Position numbers and translations under genes: made by a program. From contig CAZECG010000031.1 in NCBI GenBank assembly GCA_964510535.1, positions 1 through 12,261 of the forward strand: DNA of 12,261 nt, in the 5' to 3' direction. Within the stretch, counting starts at the first letter, position 1, and each line of letters starts with the position of its first letter. The notes below the pieces were generated by a model. That model was not told the origin of the DNA and ran no database searches. It saw only the letters and a program-made list of their open reading frames with translations. Shown piece by piece: positions 1 through 7,219 of the stretch. This DNA comes from JAJPXC01 sp964510535. GTDB taxonomy: Bacteria > Bacteroidota > Bacteroidia > Bacteroidales > Muribaculaceae.

Positions 1-2225
1 TTAGCGCTGGCTTGCGAGATTTTATCGGTCGACAGCGAGAATAACGAAGCGTCGGTGCCCGAAAGGCTGAGGCTGATGTCGCCCTTGAGAGATGAGCCTG
101 TGATGTTGATGTTACCTGTCGCAGTGTCGTCGGCAACGCAAGTGAGGTTGAGCGATGTCGGGTAGACGGCGATTGAGGGTGCCGACGGTGTGATAGGCTC
201 TACCGTGTGGGTCGGCACATTACCGTAAGTGAAGTATGCAATACCGTGTGTGGTTGATTGTACCCATAGTTCGGCATATGTCGAACCGTCAGTGTTGATA
301 AATGCGTCGGCTGTTGCATTGGTGTTGCGTGATGTCTCACCGAGTCCGTCTGACGGGTAGTCGGCAACCTGTTCCATGCGAGTGTAGTCGCCGGTAGGAT
401 CAAGGATTATGCGTGCGCGTGCCCCCTTGTAGTTCGCTTCGCTCTTCATGGTGCCATCAGCGTTATATTCCTTGCCGTTGAACACTATGTTGACTGAGTG
501 CTTGCTGCCGCCCCATTGGAATTCATGATGCGACGAACCCCAGCTCTCACCGGTATCGACAAATGTGTTGCGTACGGCTACGCCCGAACCGTTGACTACA
601 GCCCAAGTTGGATAGCTGTCTTTGCCGTCAATCCAATACCCATTGGTTTGTGAATAGACGCGGGTCGTTCCCTGGGTCGAAAGATGCGTTGTGCCGTCGG
701 TGGTCACGGTGATTGCCTTTTGGCTCCATTGTCCGGCTGAGTTGCGGGTAAATTCCAGTATTCGAGTGGTGGTGCCGTCGTCGTTGCCGAATGTAACGAT
801 GAGGTCGCCGTTAAAGCTGCCGCGTAGCTCCATGCAGTCGCCCAAGCGTTTAGCGTTCATCATGTCGGTGAATGATTGCAGGAGATAAGGCTCGGCCTGG
901 TCGTTGTCCCAGCAGTAAAGTCTGAGTTCACCGGGATTGTTGGCGAGGTTACAAGCCACGACGCGACCGTCAACGCACTTGACATCGCAGAATGTAAGCA
1001 CGCCTCCGGCGCATACCGACCCTTTGTTCAGGTTGCCGAGGTCTTCGCCTGTCTGTGCGTTGAGCACTTTAATTTCAGAGTGATCGTAAACGCAATACAG
1101 TTTGCCGTTCATGTAGCAGAAATTGCGTATTTTGCTCGCATCGTAACCCTTTTCGGTAGTGGTTCCGCGTTTTTCCGAGAAATTCCATTTTTCGGCCATC
1201 TGGTTGAGCGGTTTGGCCTTTACGTTAGCCGTGATTGACACAGTCTTTGAAAGGCTGCCTGATGTCACTTTCACATAGAATGTCCCTTTCAGAGCTGTTC
1301 CATCGGGTCCGTATGTTCCTACGGATTCGCTGTGTGCCATTTTCACCGTTACCGTTCCGCCTGTTTTTGCCAGTGACGCGGGGGATACTTCGAATCGCCA
1401 GCTATGGCTCGACGCTACTTTTATATCTGAGCTCAAGTCTTTGCCGGTGACATTAAACGTGAGGGTCGGGGTCTCGTTCAGGTAGCAGTCGAAGTATAGA
1501 CCCGATGCCGATACTGTCAGTGTCGGGTCGGTCGTCGGCACTACCGGGGTTGGGGTCGAGCTTGATCTCGGGTCGATAACGTCTGCGCCGAGAGTGCCCT
1601 TCAGGTGGTCATAAAATCCGTATAAGTGTCCGTTGACCCATGCTTTAAAGCCTGAATTGTTGGTGTTGTTAATCATTCCCCATTCGGTCGAGTTGTCCAC
1701 AAACAACGCTTCGGTCAAGATTGCGGGGACTGAGGCCGAACCTGTGATGACTGTCCAACCATTTTTTTTCACTCCTCGATTCACGCGCCCGAGCTGCGAC
1801 ACTAACGATGCTTGCACTTTATTCGCGAGTTTCTGGCTGTTACCTGTTGTCCAGTAATACCATGTCTCGGTTCCGTTTGCCGTTTTGTTGAAAGCGTTGA
1901 GGTGGATTGAGCAGAATATATATGGGTCGTAAGATACGCTCATCGAGCGGCGCGATGACAATGAAACGGTCGTGTTGCTGGTGCGCGTCATCTTAAGGGT
2001 ACCGCCAAGTTTCGACCCGGTAATCTGGCTATTCAGCGAATTGGCGCATCGTAAAGCGAGCTCGGCTTCATGCGGTGCTGACGGGCCTGATGCTCCGGGG
2101 TCGGAACCTCCGTGACCGGGGTCGAGCATAATGCGGTATTTCGACCAGTTTGATGCCGCTTCGGCGGCTGGCGGCGTGGATATCAACGCTGCGAGTGATA
2201 ATAATGCTATGGTAAGTTTTTTCAT
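1..2225 (-). CDS. Secreted N-acetylmuramoyl-L-alanine amidase with Ig-like and propeller-like C-terminal extension (partial)
   Basis: The frame is open from the ATG at 2225 to the left edge, giving 741 residues without a stop; the C-terminus lies outside. Residues 1-23 form a signal peptide ending AEA. Residues about 30-205 are an Amidase_3 domain, which cleaves the amide bond between N-acetylmuramic acid and the stem peptide of peptidoglycan. The zinc ligands are visible: H38 in DPGHGGSDPGA, E53, and H108 in SIHLNA. The catalytic glutamate is E172 in PAILTEALF. After a Pro/Thr-rich linker (about 210-230) come an Ig-like beta domain (about 230-340), a roughly 330-residue region with propeller-like repeats of no recognised family, and a second Ig-like domain starting near 680 that resembles the first (SLSGT..SLFSLSTDKI). 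It starts 21 bp after the TolB-like gene and is probably co-transcribed. The amidase call is firm; the function of the extension is unknown. Confidence 0.9.
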   Translation of the reverse strand, partial: MKKLTIALLSLAALISTPPAAEAASNWSKYRIMLDPGHGGSDPGASGPSAPHEAELALRCANSLNSQITGSKLGGTLKMTRTSNTTVSLSSRRSMSVSYDPYIFCSIHLNAFNKTANGTETWYYWTTGNSQKLANKVQASLVSQLGRVNRGVKKNGWTVITGSASVPAILTEALFVDNSTEWGMINNTNNSGFKAWVNGHLYGFYDHLKGTLGADVIDPRSSSTPTPVVPTTDPTLTVSASGLYFDCYLNETPTLTFNVTGKDLSSDIKVASSHSWRFEVSPASLAKTGGTVTVKMAHSESVGTYGPDGTALKGTFYVKVTSGSLSKTVSITANVKAKPLNQMAEKWNFSEKRGTTTEKGYDASKIRNFCYMNGKLYCVYDHSEIKVLNAQTGEDLGNLNKGSVCAGGVLTFCDVKCVDGRVVACNLANNPGELRLYCWDNDQAEPYLLQSFTDMMNAKRLGDCMELRGSFNGDLIVTFGNDDGTTTRILEFTRNSAGQWSQKAITVTTDGTTHLSTQGTTRVYSQTNGYWIDGKDSYPTWAVVNGSGVAVRNTFVDTGESWGSSHHEFQWGGSKHSVNIVFNGKEYNADGTMKSEANYKGARARIILDPTGDYTRMEQVADYPSDGLGETSRNTNATADAFINTDGSTYAELWVQSTTHGIAYFTYGNVPTHTVEPITPSAPSIAVYPTSLNLTCVADDTATGNINITGSSLKGDISLSLSGTDASLFSLSTDKISQASA

Positions 2226-2246
2226 GATGTGTTATTGTTTAGACGG

Positions 2247-3203
2247 TTATTTCAGCTCGGCTGAATAGATTTGTCCATCGGTGAAGGATACAAAAGTGAC
2301 TTTGTTTCCATCGGGCGATACACAGGGATTCATCTCTATCATCGACTGTGTTGATGTCAGAGCCTTAAGTGAACTTCCATCGACATTCATGATGTAAAGC
2401 TCGCCTGATGTATAGGTGTGACCGTCGTCGGTTGTGCGCTCAAACACGATTTGGGAGTCATTCACCCATGACGGATTGAATCCTACGGATAATACGCGTT
2501 TCCCGCTGCCGTCGATATTCATCACGACAATATCGTCAAGCTGGTTGAACGCTACCATTTTACCATTAGGGGATAAAGCCGGGCAAAATGAGCTTTCATC
2601 GTTTATCATCTTTTTGTTGCCTTCAGCGTCAACGATGTATAAGCTTTCGCTGTCGCAAATGAAACTGACGTTGGCGGTGGTGACCGCTTTAGCTTTTTTC
2701 ATTACGACCGACGGCACTTTTGTGAGCGCTGTCGGGCTGATTTTGTTGTCGTTGACCACGATTGATTTGGCGCCGGCGGCTGAATAACGCCATGCGGCGG
2801 GTTGCATATCGGCGGCGTCGGCTGTCGCGCGCGTTTTGCTGCCGTCAAGACCCAATACCCATGTGGCGTGGACGCGTTCAAGTCCGTTGTCACTTGTGCT
2901 GAGTCGGGTGTCGCGTACGAGTATTTCACGAGAGTCCGCGCTCCACTGGTGCATATATCCCACAGAAGCTGCGTTGGAAAGCTGAGCTTTGTGCTTGCCA
3001 TCCATGTCCATGACATACAGTCCCTCGTAGCCTTCGTTGGTAAATGAGATTTTGGTCCCATCCGGCGACCATCTTGGATTTTCATAGCGCTGTGTGTCGT
3101 CGGTGAGCCTTGTCACATTGGACAGCGTGCCTTGCTTGAGAGCCTGTGCTGAAACGACTTGGGCTAACAGCAATGTCGTTAGTAACAGATTTTTTTTCTT
3201 CAT
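2247..3203 (-). CDS. Exported TolB-like (PD40) beta-propeller protein
   Basis: This 318-residue protein has a lipid-free signal peptide (MKKKNLLLTTLLLAQVVSAQA) and then repeated PD40/TolB-type blades. Clear examples are NPRWSPDGTKISFTNEG...LYVMDMDG near residues 42-70, ALSPNGKMVAFNQ...IVVMNIDG near the middle, and PCVSPDGNKVTFVS at the C-terminus. The pattern of SPDG turns followed by a strand and a DG turn is typical of the family, whose members bind proteins or ligands rather than act as enzymes. I chose the ATG at 3203; an in-frame TTG two codons upstream is possible but less likely. It is the first gene of a two-gene minus-strand unit with the amidase, behind a consensus promoter at 3341-3372. 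This suggests joint work at the cell envelope, which is inference. It is shorter than TolB itself (about 430 residues) and lacks the TolB N-terminal domain, so it should not be called tolB. Confidence 0.85.
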   Translation of the reverse strand: MKKKNLLLTTLLLAQVVSAQALKQGTLSNVTRLTDDTQRYENPRWSPDGTKISFTNEGYEGLYVMDMDGKHKAQLSNAASVGYMHQWSADSREILVRDTRLSTSDNGLERVHATWVLGLDGSKTRATADAADMQPAAWRYSAAGAKSIVVNDNKISPTALTKVPSVVMKKAKAVTTANVSFICDSESLYIVDAEGNKKMINDESSFCPALSPNGKMVAFNQLDDIVVMNIDGSGKRVLSVGFNPSWVNDSQIVFERTTDDGHTYTSGELYIMNVDGSSLKALTSTQSMIEMNPCVSPDGNKVTFVSFTDGQIYSAELK

Positions 3204-3217
3204 ATGCAAGAATGATT

Positions 3218-3270
3218 TAAGTGTTGAATAATATAATATAATACTAAGTGTTGGCTATTGTTAGTGTTAG
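3218..3270. repeat. Short direct repeats TAAGTGTTG
   Basis: TAAGTGTTG occurs at 3218-3226 and again at 3245-3253, and a diverged copy, TAGTGTTAG, lies at 3262-3270. The stretch between the first two is almost pure A/T. All lie in the predicted 5' untranslated leader of the TolB-like gene, close to its start codon. They could be protein or RNA-binding sites, or chance in AT-rich DNA. Confidence 0.4.
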
Positions 3271-3279
3271 GTTTAATCT

Positions 3280-3296
3280 GATGACAATGTGTCATC
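3280..3296. promoter_or_regulatory. Interrupted palindrome GATGACA-ATG-TGTCATC
   Basis: Seven-base arms (3280-3286 and 3290-3296) are perfectly complementary around a 3-base spacer. The site lies about 40 bp downstream of the predicted minus-strand start of transcription, so it could be an operator for a dimeric regulator or a hairpin in the leader RNA. There is no T-tract, so it is not an evident terminator. The regulator is unknown. Confidence 0.45.
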
Positions 3297-3340
3297 GTCG
3301 CTCTCGGTTGGCTTTTAAACTGTAATAACAGTTAATCACG

Positions 3341-3372
3341 CAAAAATAGTTAAATGGCATATATAAAACAAA
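3341..3372 (-). promoter_or_regulatory. Bacteroidetes-type promoter for the TolB-like/amidase unit
   Basis: Read on the minus strand, TTTG (3372-3369) is followed after exactly 20 bases by TATTTTTG (3348-3341). This matches the Bacteroidetes sigma-ABfr consensus TTTG-N19-21-TAnnTTTG. Transcription would start near 3335 and give a leader of about 130 nt before the ATG at 3203, which contains the palindrome and direct repeats. Confidence 0.7.
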
Positions 3373-3478
3373 AATATTAAGCATGATTTTTCATGTTTAA
3401 TAACATATTTTTTCGACAGCGAACGGACCTTCCATGTTTTCGGGCTTTGCGTCTGTGTGTTTCACTGATAATCTGATG

Positions 3479-3504
3479 TAAATTTAATGCAAATTGTAAA
3501 TTTA
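3479..3504. promoter_or_regulatory. Twin TAAATTTA palindromes upstream of the Rnf operon
   Basis: The self-complementary octamer TAAATTTA occurs at 3479-3486 and at 3497-3504, each preceded by G, so the nine-base GTAAATTTA is a direct repeat 18 bp apart. The pair lies just upstream of the -7 element at 3519-3526 and covers the region where the -33 element should be. This is a plausible operator arrangement, but the AT-rich context makes chance a real alternative. Confidence 0.4.
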
Positions 3505-3526
3505 GGGGAAAAATATCGTACCTTTG
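3493..3526 (+). promoter_or_regulatory. Bacteroidetes-type promoter for the Rnf operon
   Basis: TACCTTTG at 3519-3526 is a perfect TAnnTTTG -7 element. The -33 element is poor: ATTG at 3493-3496, with 22 bp spacing. Initiation would fall about 4-8 bases downstream of the -7 box, around 3530-3534, which coincides with the chosen ATG of the first gene at 3533. The transcript may therefore have little or no leader. Confidence 0.6.
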
Positions 3527-3532
3527 CGCAGC

Positions 3533-3955
3533 ATGGCCGGGACGGTTGAACATATGGCGATGGTCGTTAGCATTCGCTCGAGCGCAATCTCTGTCAAACT
3601 TTTGTCGGGACAAGATTGTCAAGGGTGTGGTGTTGCCGCTATCTGCGGCCCCAAAAGCAAAGAATTGGCAATGGAACTCATGGTCGACGATGCTTCCGCG
3701 TTCTCGGTCGGAGAGCGGGTGAGGCTTGTCGCCGGGGAGCGTTCGGCTTGGCGGGCCATTTGGCTCGGTCTCGCGTTGCCGTGCCTGCTGATGTGTGCAA
3801 CCATCGCGGGATTGCTCGCTATGGGAATAGGGCAGCTTATAGCCGCTTGGAGCGGAGTGGCTGTCATTGCGGCGTGTTACGCCGTGCTTTATCTGTATAG
3901 GAAACGTCTTGTCGACGGACTGAGCTGGACTGTCGAGAAACTTGACCGGAGATAA
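3533..3955 (+). CDS. RseC/SoxR-reducing family protein, first gene of the Rnf operon
   Basis: This small protein of 140 residues belongs to the RseC/MucC (SoxR_reduc) family of membrane proteins, known to accompany Rnf/Rsx complexes. In E. coli the Rsx complex together with RseC keeps SoxR reduced. The N-terminal part (about 1-70) is a beta-rich soluble domain with a cysteine motif, C29-x2-C32-x5-C38 (DCQGCGVAAIC), which probably binds an Fe-S cluster or is redox active. Two membrane helices follow at about 76-97 and 101-121, then a basic Arg/Lys tail. I chose the ATG at 3533 because it keeps the VEHMAMVVSI strand seen at the start of the family; a TTG three codons upstream overlaps the promoter. 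A gap of 52 bp separates it from rnfB. It may serve assembly or electron exchange of the complex; that role in this organism is inference. Confidence 0.82.
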   Translation: MAGTVEHMAMVVSIRSSAISVKLLSGQDCQGCGVAAICGPKSKELAMELMVDDASAFSVGERVRLVAGERSAWRAIWLGLALPCLLMCATIAGLLAMGIGQLIAAWSGVAVIAACYAVLYLYRKRLVDGLSWTVEKLDRR

Positions 3956-4007
3956 AGCCCGCGGCGTCGTTTGTTTTATTATGGTATGATTGAAAATAGT
4001 CATCACG

Positions 4008-4874
4008 ATGAGCTTGATATTGAGTTCTGTAATTGTATTAGGCGGTGTCGGCGTGCTGTCGGCGGCGGTACTCTATTTTGTGTCGAAACGGTTTCACGTG
4101 GTCGAGGAACCGGGGGTCGCCTTGATTGAAGCCGAGCTTCCGGGTGCCAACTGCGGTGCCTGCGGCTTTAGCGGTTGTCATGATTTCGCTGTGAACTGTG
4201 CGGCTGCTGCGTCGCTCGAGGGGTTCAATTGCCCCGGTGGCGGCGAGAAAGCGGTGTCGGCGATAGCCCGCATAAAAGGGGTCGATGCTGTTGCGCCCCG
4301 GTCAATGGTTGCGGTCATTCACTGCGATGGGACGTGTGAAAACCGCCCGGTAAAGTCTTATTACGACGGTGCCCGCTCATGCGCCATATTGAGCATGGTC
4401 GCCGCCGGCACTACCGATTGCGCTTATGGATGTCTCGGCGAGGGCGACTGTGTAGACGCCTGCAACTGGAATGCCATAAAGATGAACTCTCTGACGGGTA
4501 TGCCTGAGATTGACACTGACCTTTGTACGGGCTGCGGCGTTTGCGCCGCTCGCTGCCCGCGGTCGTTGATTGAACTGCGCCCTAAGGGGCCGCGCGGTAT
4601 GCGCGTGTATGTGGCTTGCGCCAACCGTGAGAAGGGTGCGGTGGCGATGAAGGAGTGCAAAGTGTCGTGTATCGCCTGCGGCAAATGCGCCCGCTCATGC
4701 ACCCACGACGCTATCCGGGTTGAGAACAATCTGGCTTACATAGATTTTGAAAAGTGTAAATTGTGCCGCAAGTGTGTCGACCAATGCCCTACACACGCCA
4801 TCCATGCGGTCAATTTCCCCGTTTTGAAACCAAAGACGGAGGTACCTGTCGGAACTTTAGAAGATAATCGTTAG
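4008..4874 (+). CDS. rnfB: Rnf complex subunit B, multi-cluster ferredoxin-type protein
   Basis: RnfB is the ferredoxin-facing electron entry subunit of the Rnf complex, anchored in the membrane by one N-terminal helix (residues about 3-25). The N-terminal Fe-S domain is NCGACGFSGC with C49, C52, C57 and C75. Further down are ferredoxin-like cysteine sets: C138/C142/C148/C152, C173/C176/C179/C183, C221/C224/C227/C231 and C250/C253/C256/C260. Five [4Fe-4S] clusters are therefore likely. At 288 residues it is the long form of anaerobes, not the roughly 190-residue proteobacterial form. I chose the ATG at 4008 (MSLILSSVIV), which matches the usual RnfB N-terminus; an in-frame TTG at 3990 would add six residues. 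It is followed after 3 bp by rnfC. Confidence 0.95.
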   Translation: MSLILSSVIVLGGVGVLSAAVLYFVSKRFHVVEEPGVALIEAELPGANCGACGFSGCHDFAVNCAAAASLEGFNCPGGGEKAVSAIARIKGVDAVAPRSMVAVIHCDGTCENRPVKSYYDGARSCAILSMVAAGTTDCAYGCLGEGDCVDACNWNAIKMNSLTGMPEIDTDLCTGCGVCAARCPRSLIELRPKGPRGMRVYVACANREKGAVAMKECKVSCIACGKCARSCTHDAIRVENNLAYIDFEKCKLCRKCVDQCPTHAIHAVNFPVLKPKTEVPVGTLEDNR

Positions 4875-4877
4875 ACA

Positions 4878-6236
4878 ATGCTACATACATTCCATAAAGG
4901 AGGGGTGCATCCACCTCAGTCGAAGTTGACGGCGACGCAGCCTATAATTGATATTGATTTGCCGCGGAAAGTCGTGGTGACTTTTTCGCAGCACATAGGG
5001 GCTGTCGCTGTTTGCAATCTTAAGAAAGGCGACCATGTGACCCGCGGCCAGGTGATAGCTCATGCCGCCGGGTTTGTGTCGGCAAATATCCATACGCCCA
5101 TATCGGGTACGGTCGTCAAACTCGACCGTTGCAAGACCGCTTTCGGCCATCCTGCCGATGCGGTGATAATCGAGGCGTCTGATGAGGAGCATCAATCAGA
5201 TTTGGATGCCATTGAATCATTGTCCCCGCTCCGGGACGATGACGCGGCGATGTCGCTTGCTCCTGAGGAGCTTGTAAAGATAATCGGCGATGCGGGAATC
5301 GTCGGATTGGGCGGGGCTACCTTTCCCACTAAGGTTAAGCTCACGCCTCCTCCGGGCACCACGGCCCAGATATTGATAGTTAACGGTGTCGAGTGTGAGC
5401 CATATCTCACCAACGACCACGCTATAATGCTCGCTAACGCCGAAGATATTGTCAGGGGGATACGTCTGCTTATGCGTGCCGCTAAGGTCGACAAGGCCGT
5501 AGTGGGGATCGAGGCTAACAAGCCGGATGCCATCCATGCCATGACCCGGGCGGCATCAGCCTACCCGGCGATAGAGATAATGCCGCTGAAAGTGAAATAT
5601 CCCGAAGGCAGCGAGAAGCAGTTGATTGAGGCTGTCACAGGCCGAGAAGTCCCTTCCGGCGGTTTGCCGATATCGGTTGGCGCGATAGTGCAAAATGTCG
5701 CTACGGCATTGGCCGTCAGCGATGCCGTGCGTTATGGCTTGCCGTTGATGTCGAGAGTGATAACGATTACCGGGCCGTCGGTAAAAGCCCCGGGAAACTA
5801 CCGCGTGCCTATCGGAACCGACATACGTTCTCTCATAAATATGGCCGGCGGGGTGCCGTCGGATGTCGGCAAAATTATCCTCGGTGGCCCTATGATGGGA
5901 AAAGCTGCGGTCTCGATTGACGCTCCCACCACAAAGGGGGTGTCGGGTATACTGATGTTGCCTGAGCCGGTGAGCCGTCGCCGAGAGCCGTCGCCTTGCG
6001 TCAGATGCGGTGCCTGTGTCGACGCTTGCCCGATGGGGCTTGAACCTTACTTGTTGGCAACGTTGTCGAGATTCGACCGTTGGGATGATTGTGAGAATAA
6101 TAAAGTGATGAATTGCATCGAGTGTGGCTCATGTAGCTACATTTGCCCCGCCGCCAGGCCTATACTCGATTACATCAGGTTGGGTAAAAACAAAGTAGGA
6201 GTGGCGATAAAAGCCCGCGGCTCCAGGTCAGAATAA
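4878..6236 (+). CDS. rnfC: Rnf complex subunit C, NADH-binding flavo-iron-sulfur protein
   Basis: RnfC is the cytoplasmic subunit that carries the NAD(H) site and a non-covalent FMN. The start is the family signature FHKGGVHPPQSK (residues 5-16). A biotinyl-lipoyl-like barrel follows (about 40-82, ending HTPISGTVV). The nucleotide/FMN-binding core resembles complex I NuoF: GLGGATFPTK at 143-152 and NGVECEPYLTNDH at 169-181. Two [4Fe-4S] motifs close the protein: C374/C377/C380/C384 and C413/C416/C419/C423. At 452 residues it is the core form; it lacks the long Ala/Lys-rich tail of E. coli RsxC. The ATG at 4878 is 3 bp after the rnfB stop, which fits translational coupling. Confidence 0.96.
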   Translation: MLHTFHKGGVHPPQSKLTATQPIIDIDLPRKVVVTFSQHIGAVAVCNLKKGDHVTRGQVIAHAAGFVSANIHTPISGTVVKLDRCKTAFGHPADAVIIEASDEEHQSDLDAIESLSPLRDDDAAMSLAPEELVKIIGDAGIVGLGGATFPTKVKLTPPPGTTAQILIVNGVECEPYLTNDHAIMLANAEDIVRGIRLLMRAAKVDKAVVGIEANKPDAIHAMTRAASAYPAIEIMPLKVKYPEGSEKQLIEAVTGREVPSGGLPISVGAIVQNVATALAVSDAVRYGLPLMSRVITITGPSVKAPGNYRVPIGTDIRSLINMAGGVPSDVGKIILGGPMMGKAAVSIDAPTTKGVSGILMLPEPVSRRREPSPCVRCGACVDACPMGLEPYLLATLSRFDRWDDCENNKVMNCIECGSCSYICPAARPILDYIRLGKNKVGVAIKARGSRSE

Positions 6237-6262
6237 ACCATATTTATTGCAGTATAGATAAG

Positions 6263-7219
6263 ATGAACCAATTGTTGACAATATCTGCCTCTCCTCATAT
6301 ACACACCTCCCGGACGGTGTCGTGGTGTATGTGGCAGGTGGTGGTAGCCCTGATTCCCGCGCTTGCCTGCGCGCTCTATTTCTTTGGCATCGGTGCGGCG
6401 ATTGTGATTGCGACCTCGATTTTTGGGTGCGTAGCCACTGAATATATCATAACGCGCTGTCTATTTGGTGCTAAGCCCACAATCGCCAATGGCTCGGCAA
6501 TATTGACGGGGCTTTTACTCGCATTTAATCTCCCGTCGAATCTTCCAATCTGGATTGTGCTGATAGGCGCGGTTGTGGCTATCGGAATCGGCAAGATGTC
6601 GTTTGGCGGCCTCGGATGCAACATTTTTAACCCCGCGCTGGTGGGGCGTGTGTTTCTTCTGATTTCTTTCCCGGCGCAAATGACCACTTGGCCGCTACCC
6701 GGGGAAAACGTTTGGAACTATGTCGATGCGACAACCGGGGCGACTATGCTCGGAGCGATGAAACTCGGGGAATTGTCGCCTGAGTGCGTCGATTTGTGGG
6801 CTAAGGCCGTGGGTTGTGCGGGCGGCTCGCTTGGCGAGGTCGGAGGCATCGCGTTGCTGCTCGGTCTGGCATATATGCTCGTGCGCCGCGTCATTTCATG
6901 GCATATCCCGGTGTCGATTGTCGCCACTTTCGCCATATTCTCTTGGGCAGTCGGGGCTGACCCCCTTGTGCAGGTGATGTCGGGGGGGCTGTTGCTCGGT
7001 GCGATATTCATGGCCACCGACTATGTCACATCGCCGATGTGCCACAAGGGAATGTTGGTCTATGGGGTGATGATTGGTGTGATTACGGTTATCATACGCC
7101 AGTGGGGCGCTTATCCCGAGGGTGTGTCGTTCGCTATATTAATCATGAATGGTTTCACGCCGCTGATTAACCGCTATATTAAGCCGCGCAAGTTTGGAGA
7201 AAGGAGGCCGTCGAGATGA
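6263..7219 (+). CDS. rnfD: Rnf complex subunit D, membrane flavoprotein
   Basis: RnfD (318 residues) is an NqrB/RnfD-family integral membrane subunit that carries a covalently attached FMN and takes part in ion translocation. The flavinylation motif DATTGAT is at 155-161, so T161 is the expected FMN-bearing threonine, placed by ApbE. Membrane helices are seen around residues 25-45, 45-65, 75-92, 95-112 and 122-138, with more in the C-terminal half. The family motif GGLGCNIFNPALVGR is at 115-129. The ATG at 6263 is 26 bp after rnfC, without an evident Shine-Dalgarno sequence. Its stop overlaps the rnfG start (ATGA, 7216-7219). Confidence 0.95.
   Translation: MNQLLTISASPHIHTSRTVSWCMWQVVVALIPALACALYFFGIGAAIVIATSIFGCVATEYIITRCLFGAKPTIANGSAILTGLLLAFNLPSNLPIWIVLIGAVVAIGIGKMSFGGLGCNIFNPALVGRVFLLISFPAQMTTWPLPGENVWNYVDATTGATMLGAMKLGELSPECVDLWAKAVGCAGGSLGEVGGIALLLGLAYMLVRRVISWHIPVSIVATFAIFSWAVGADPLVQVMSGGLLLGAIFMATDYVTSPMCHKGMLVYGVMIGVITVIIRQWGAYPEGVSFAILIMNGFTPLINRYIKPRKFGERRPSR
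7201..7207 (+). promoter_or_regulatory. Strong Shine-Dalgarno sequence for rnfG
   Basis: AAGGAGG lies 8 bases before the rnfG ATG, inside the end of rnfD. I found no canonical Shine-Dalgarno sequence at the other gene starts in this window, as is usual in Bacteroidetes. It may help translation of rnfG at the ATGA overlap, or it may simply be set by the Glu-Arg-Arg codons of RnfD. Confidence 0.5.

Larger units (their letters stand above)
3204..3532. other. Divergent intergenic control region
   Basis: This 329-bp AT-rich gap separates the minus-strand TolB-like/amidase pair from the plus-strand Rnf operon. It holds a consensus minus-strand promoter, a plus-strand -7 element, three related direct repeats, a 17-bp interrupted palindrome, and two TAAATTTA palindromes 18 bp apart. 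I see no convincing gene in it on either strand. Confidence 0.75.

Noticed and set aside
876..1238. A 120-codon plus-strand open frame
   Set aside because: It is antisense to the continuous amidase frame, and I recognise no family in it.
3377..4006. A 209-codon open frame on the minus strand opposite the RseC-like gene
   Set aside because: It lies antisense to a gene with clear family motifs, its protein has low-complexity composition without domain features, and it crosses the promoter region.
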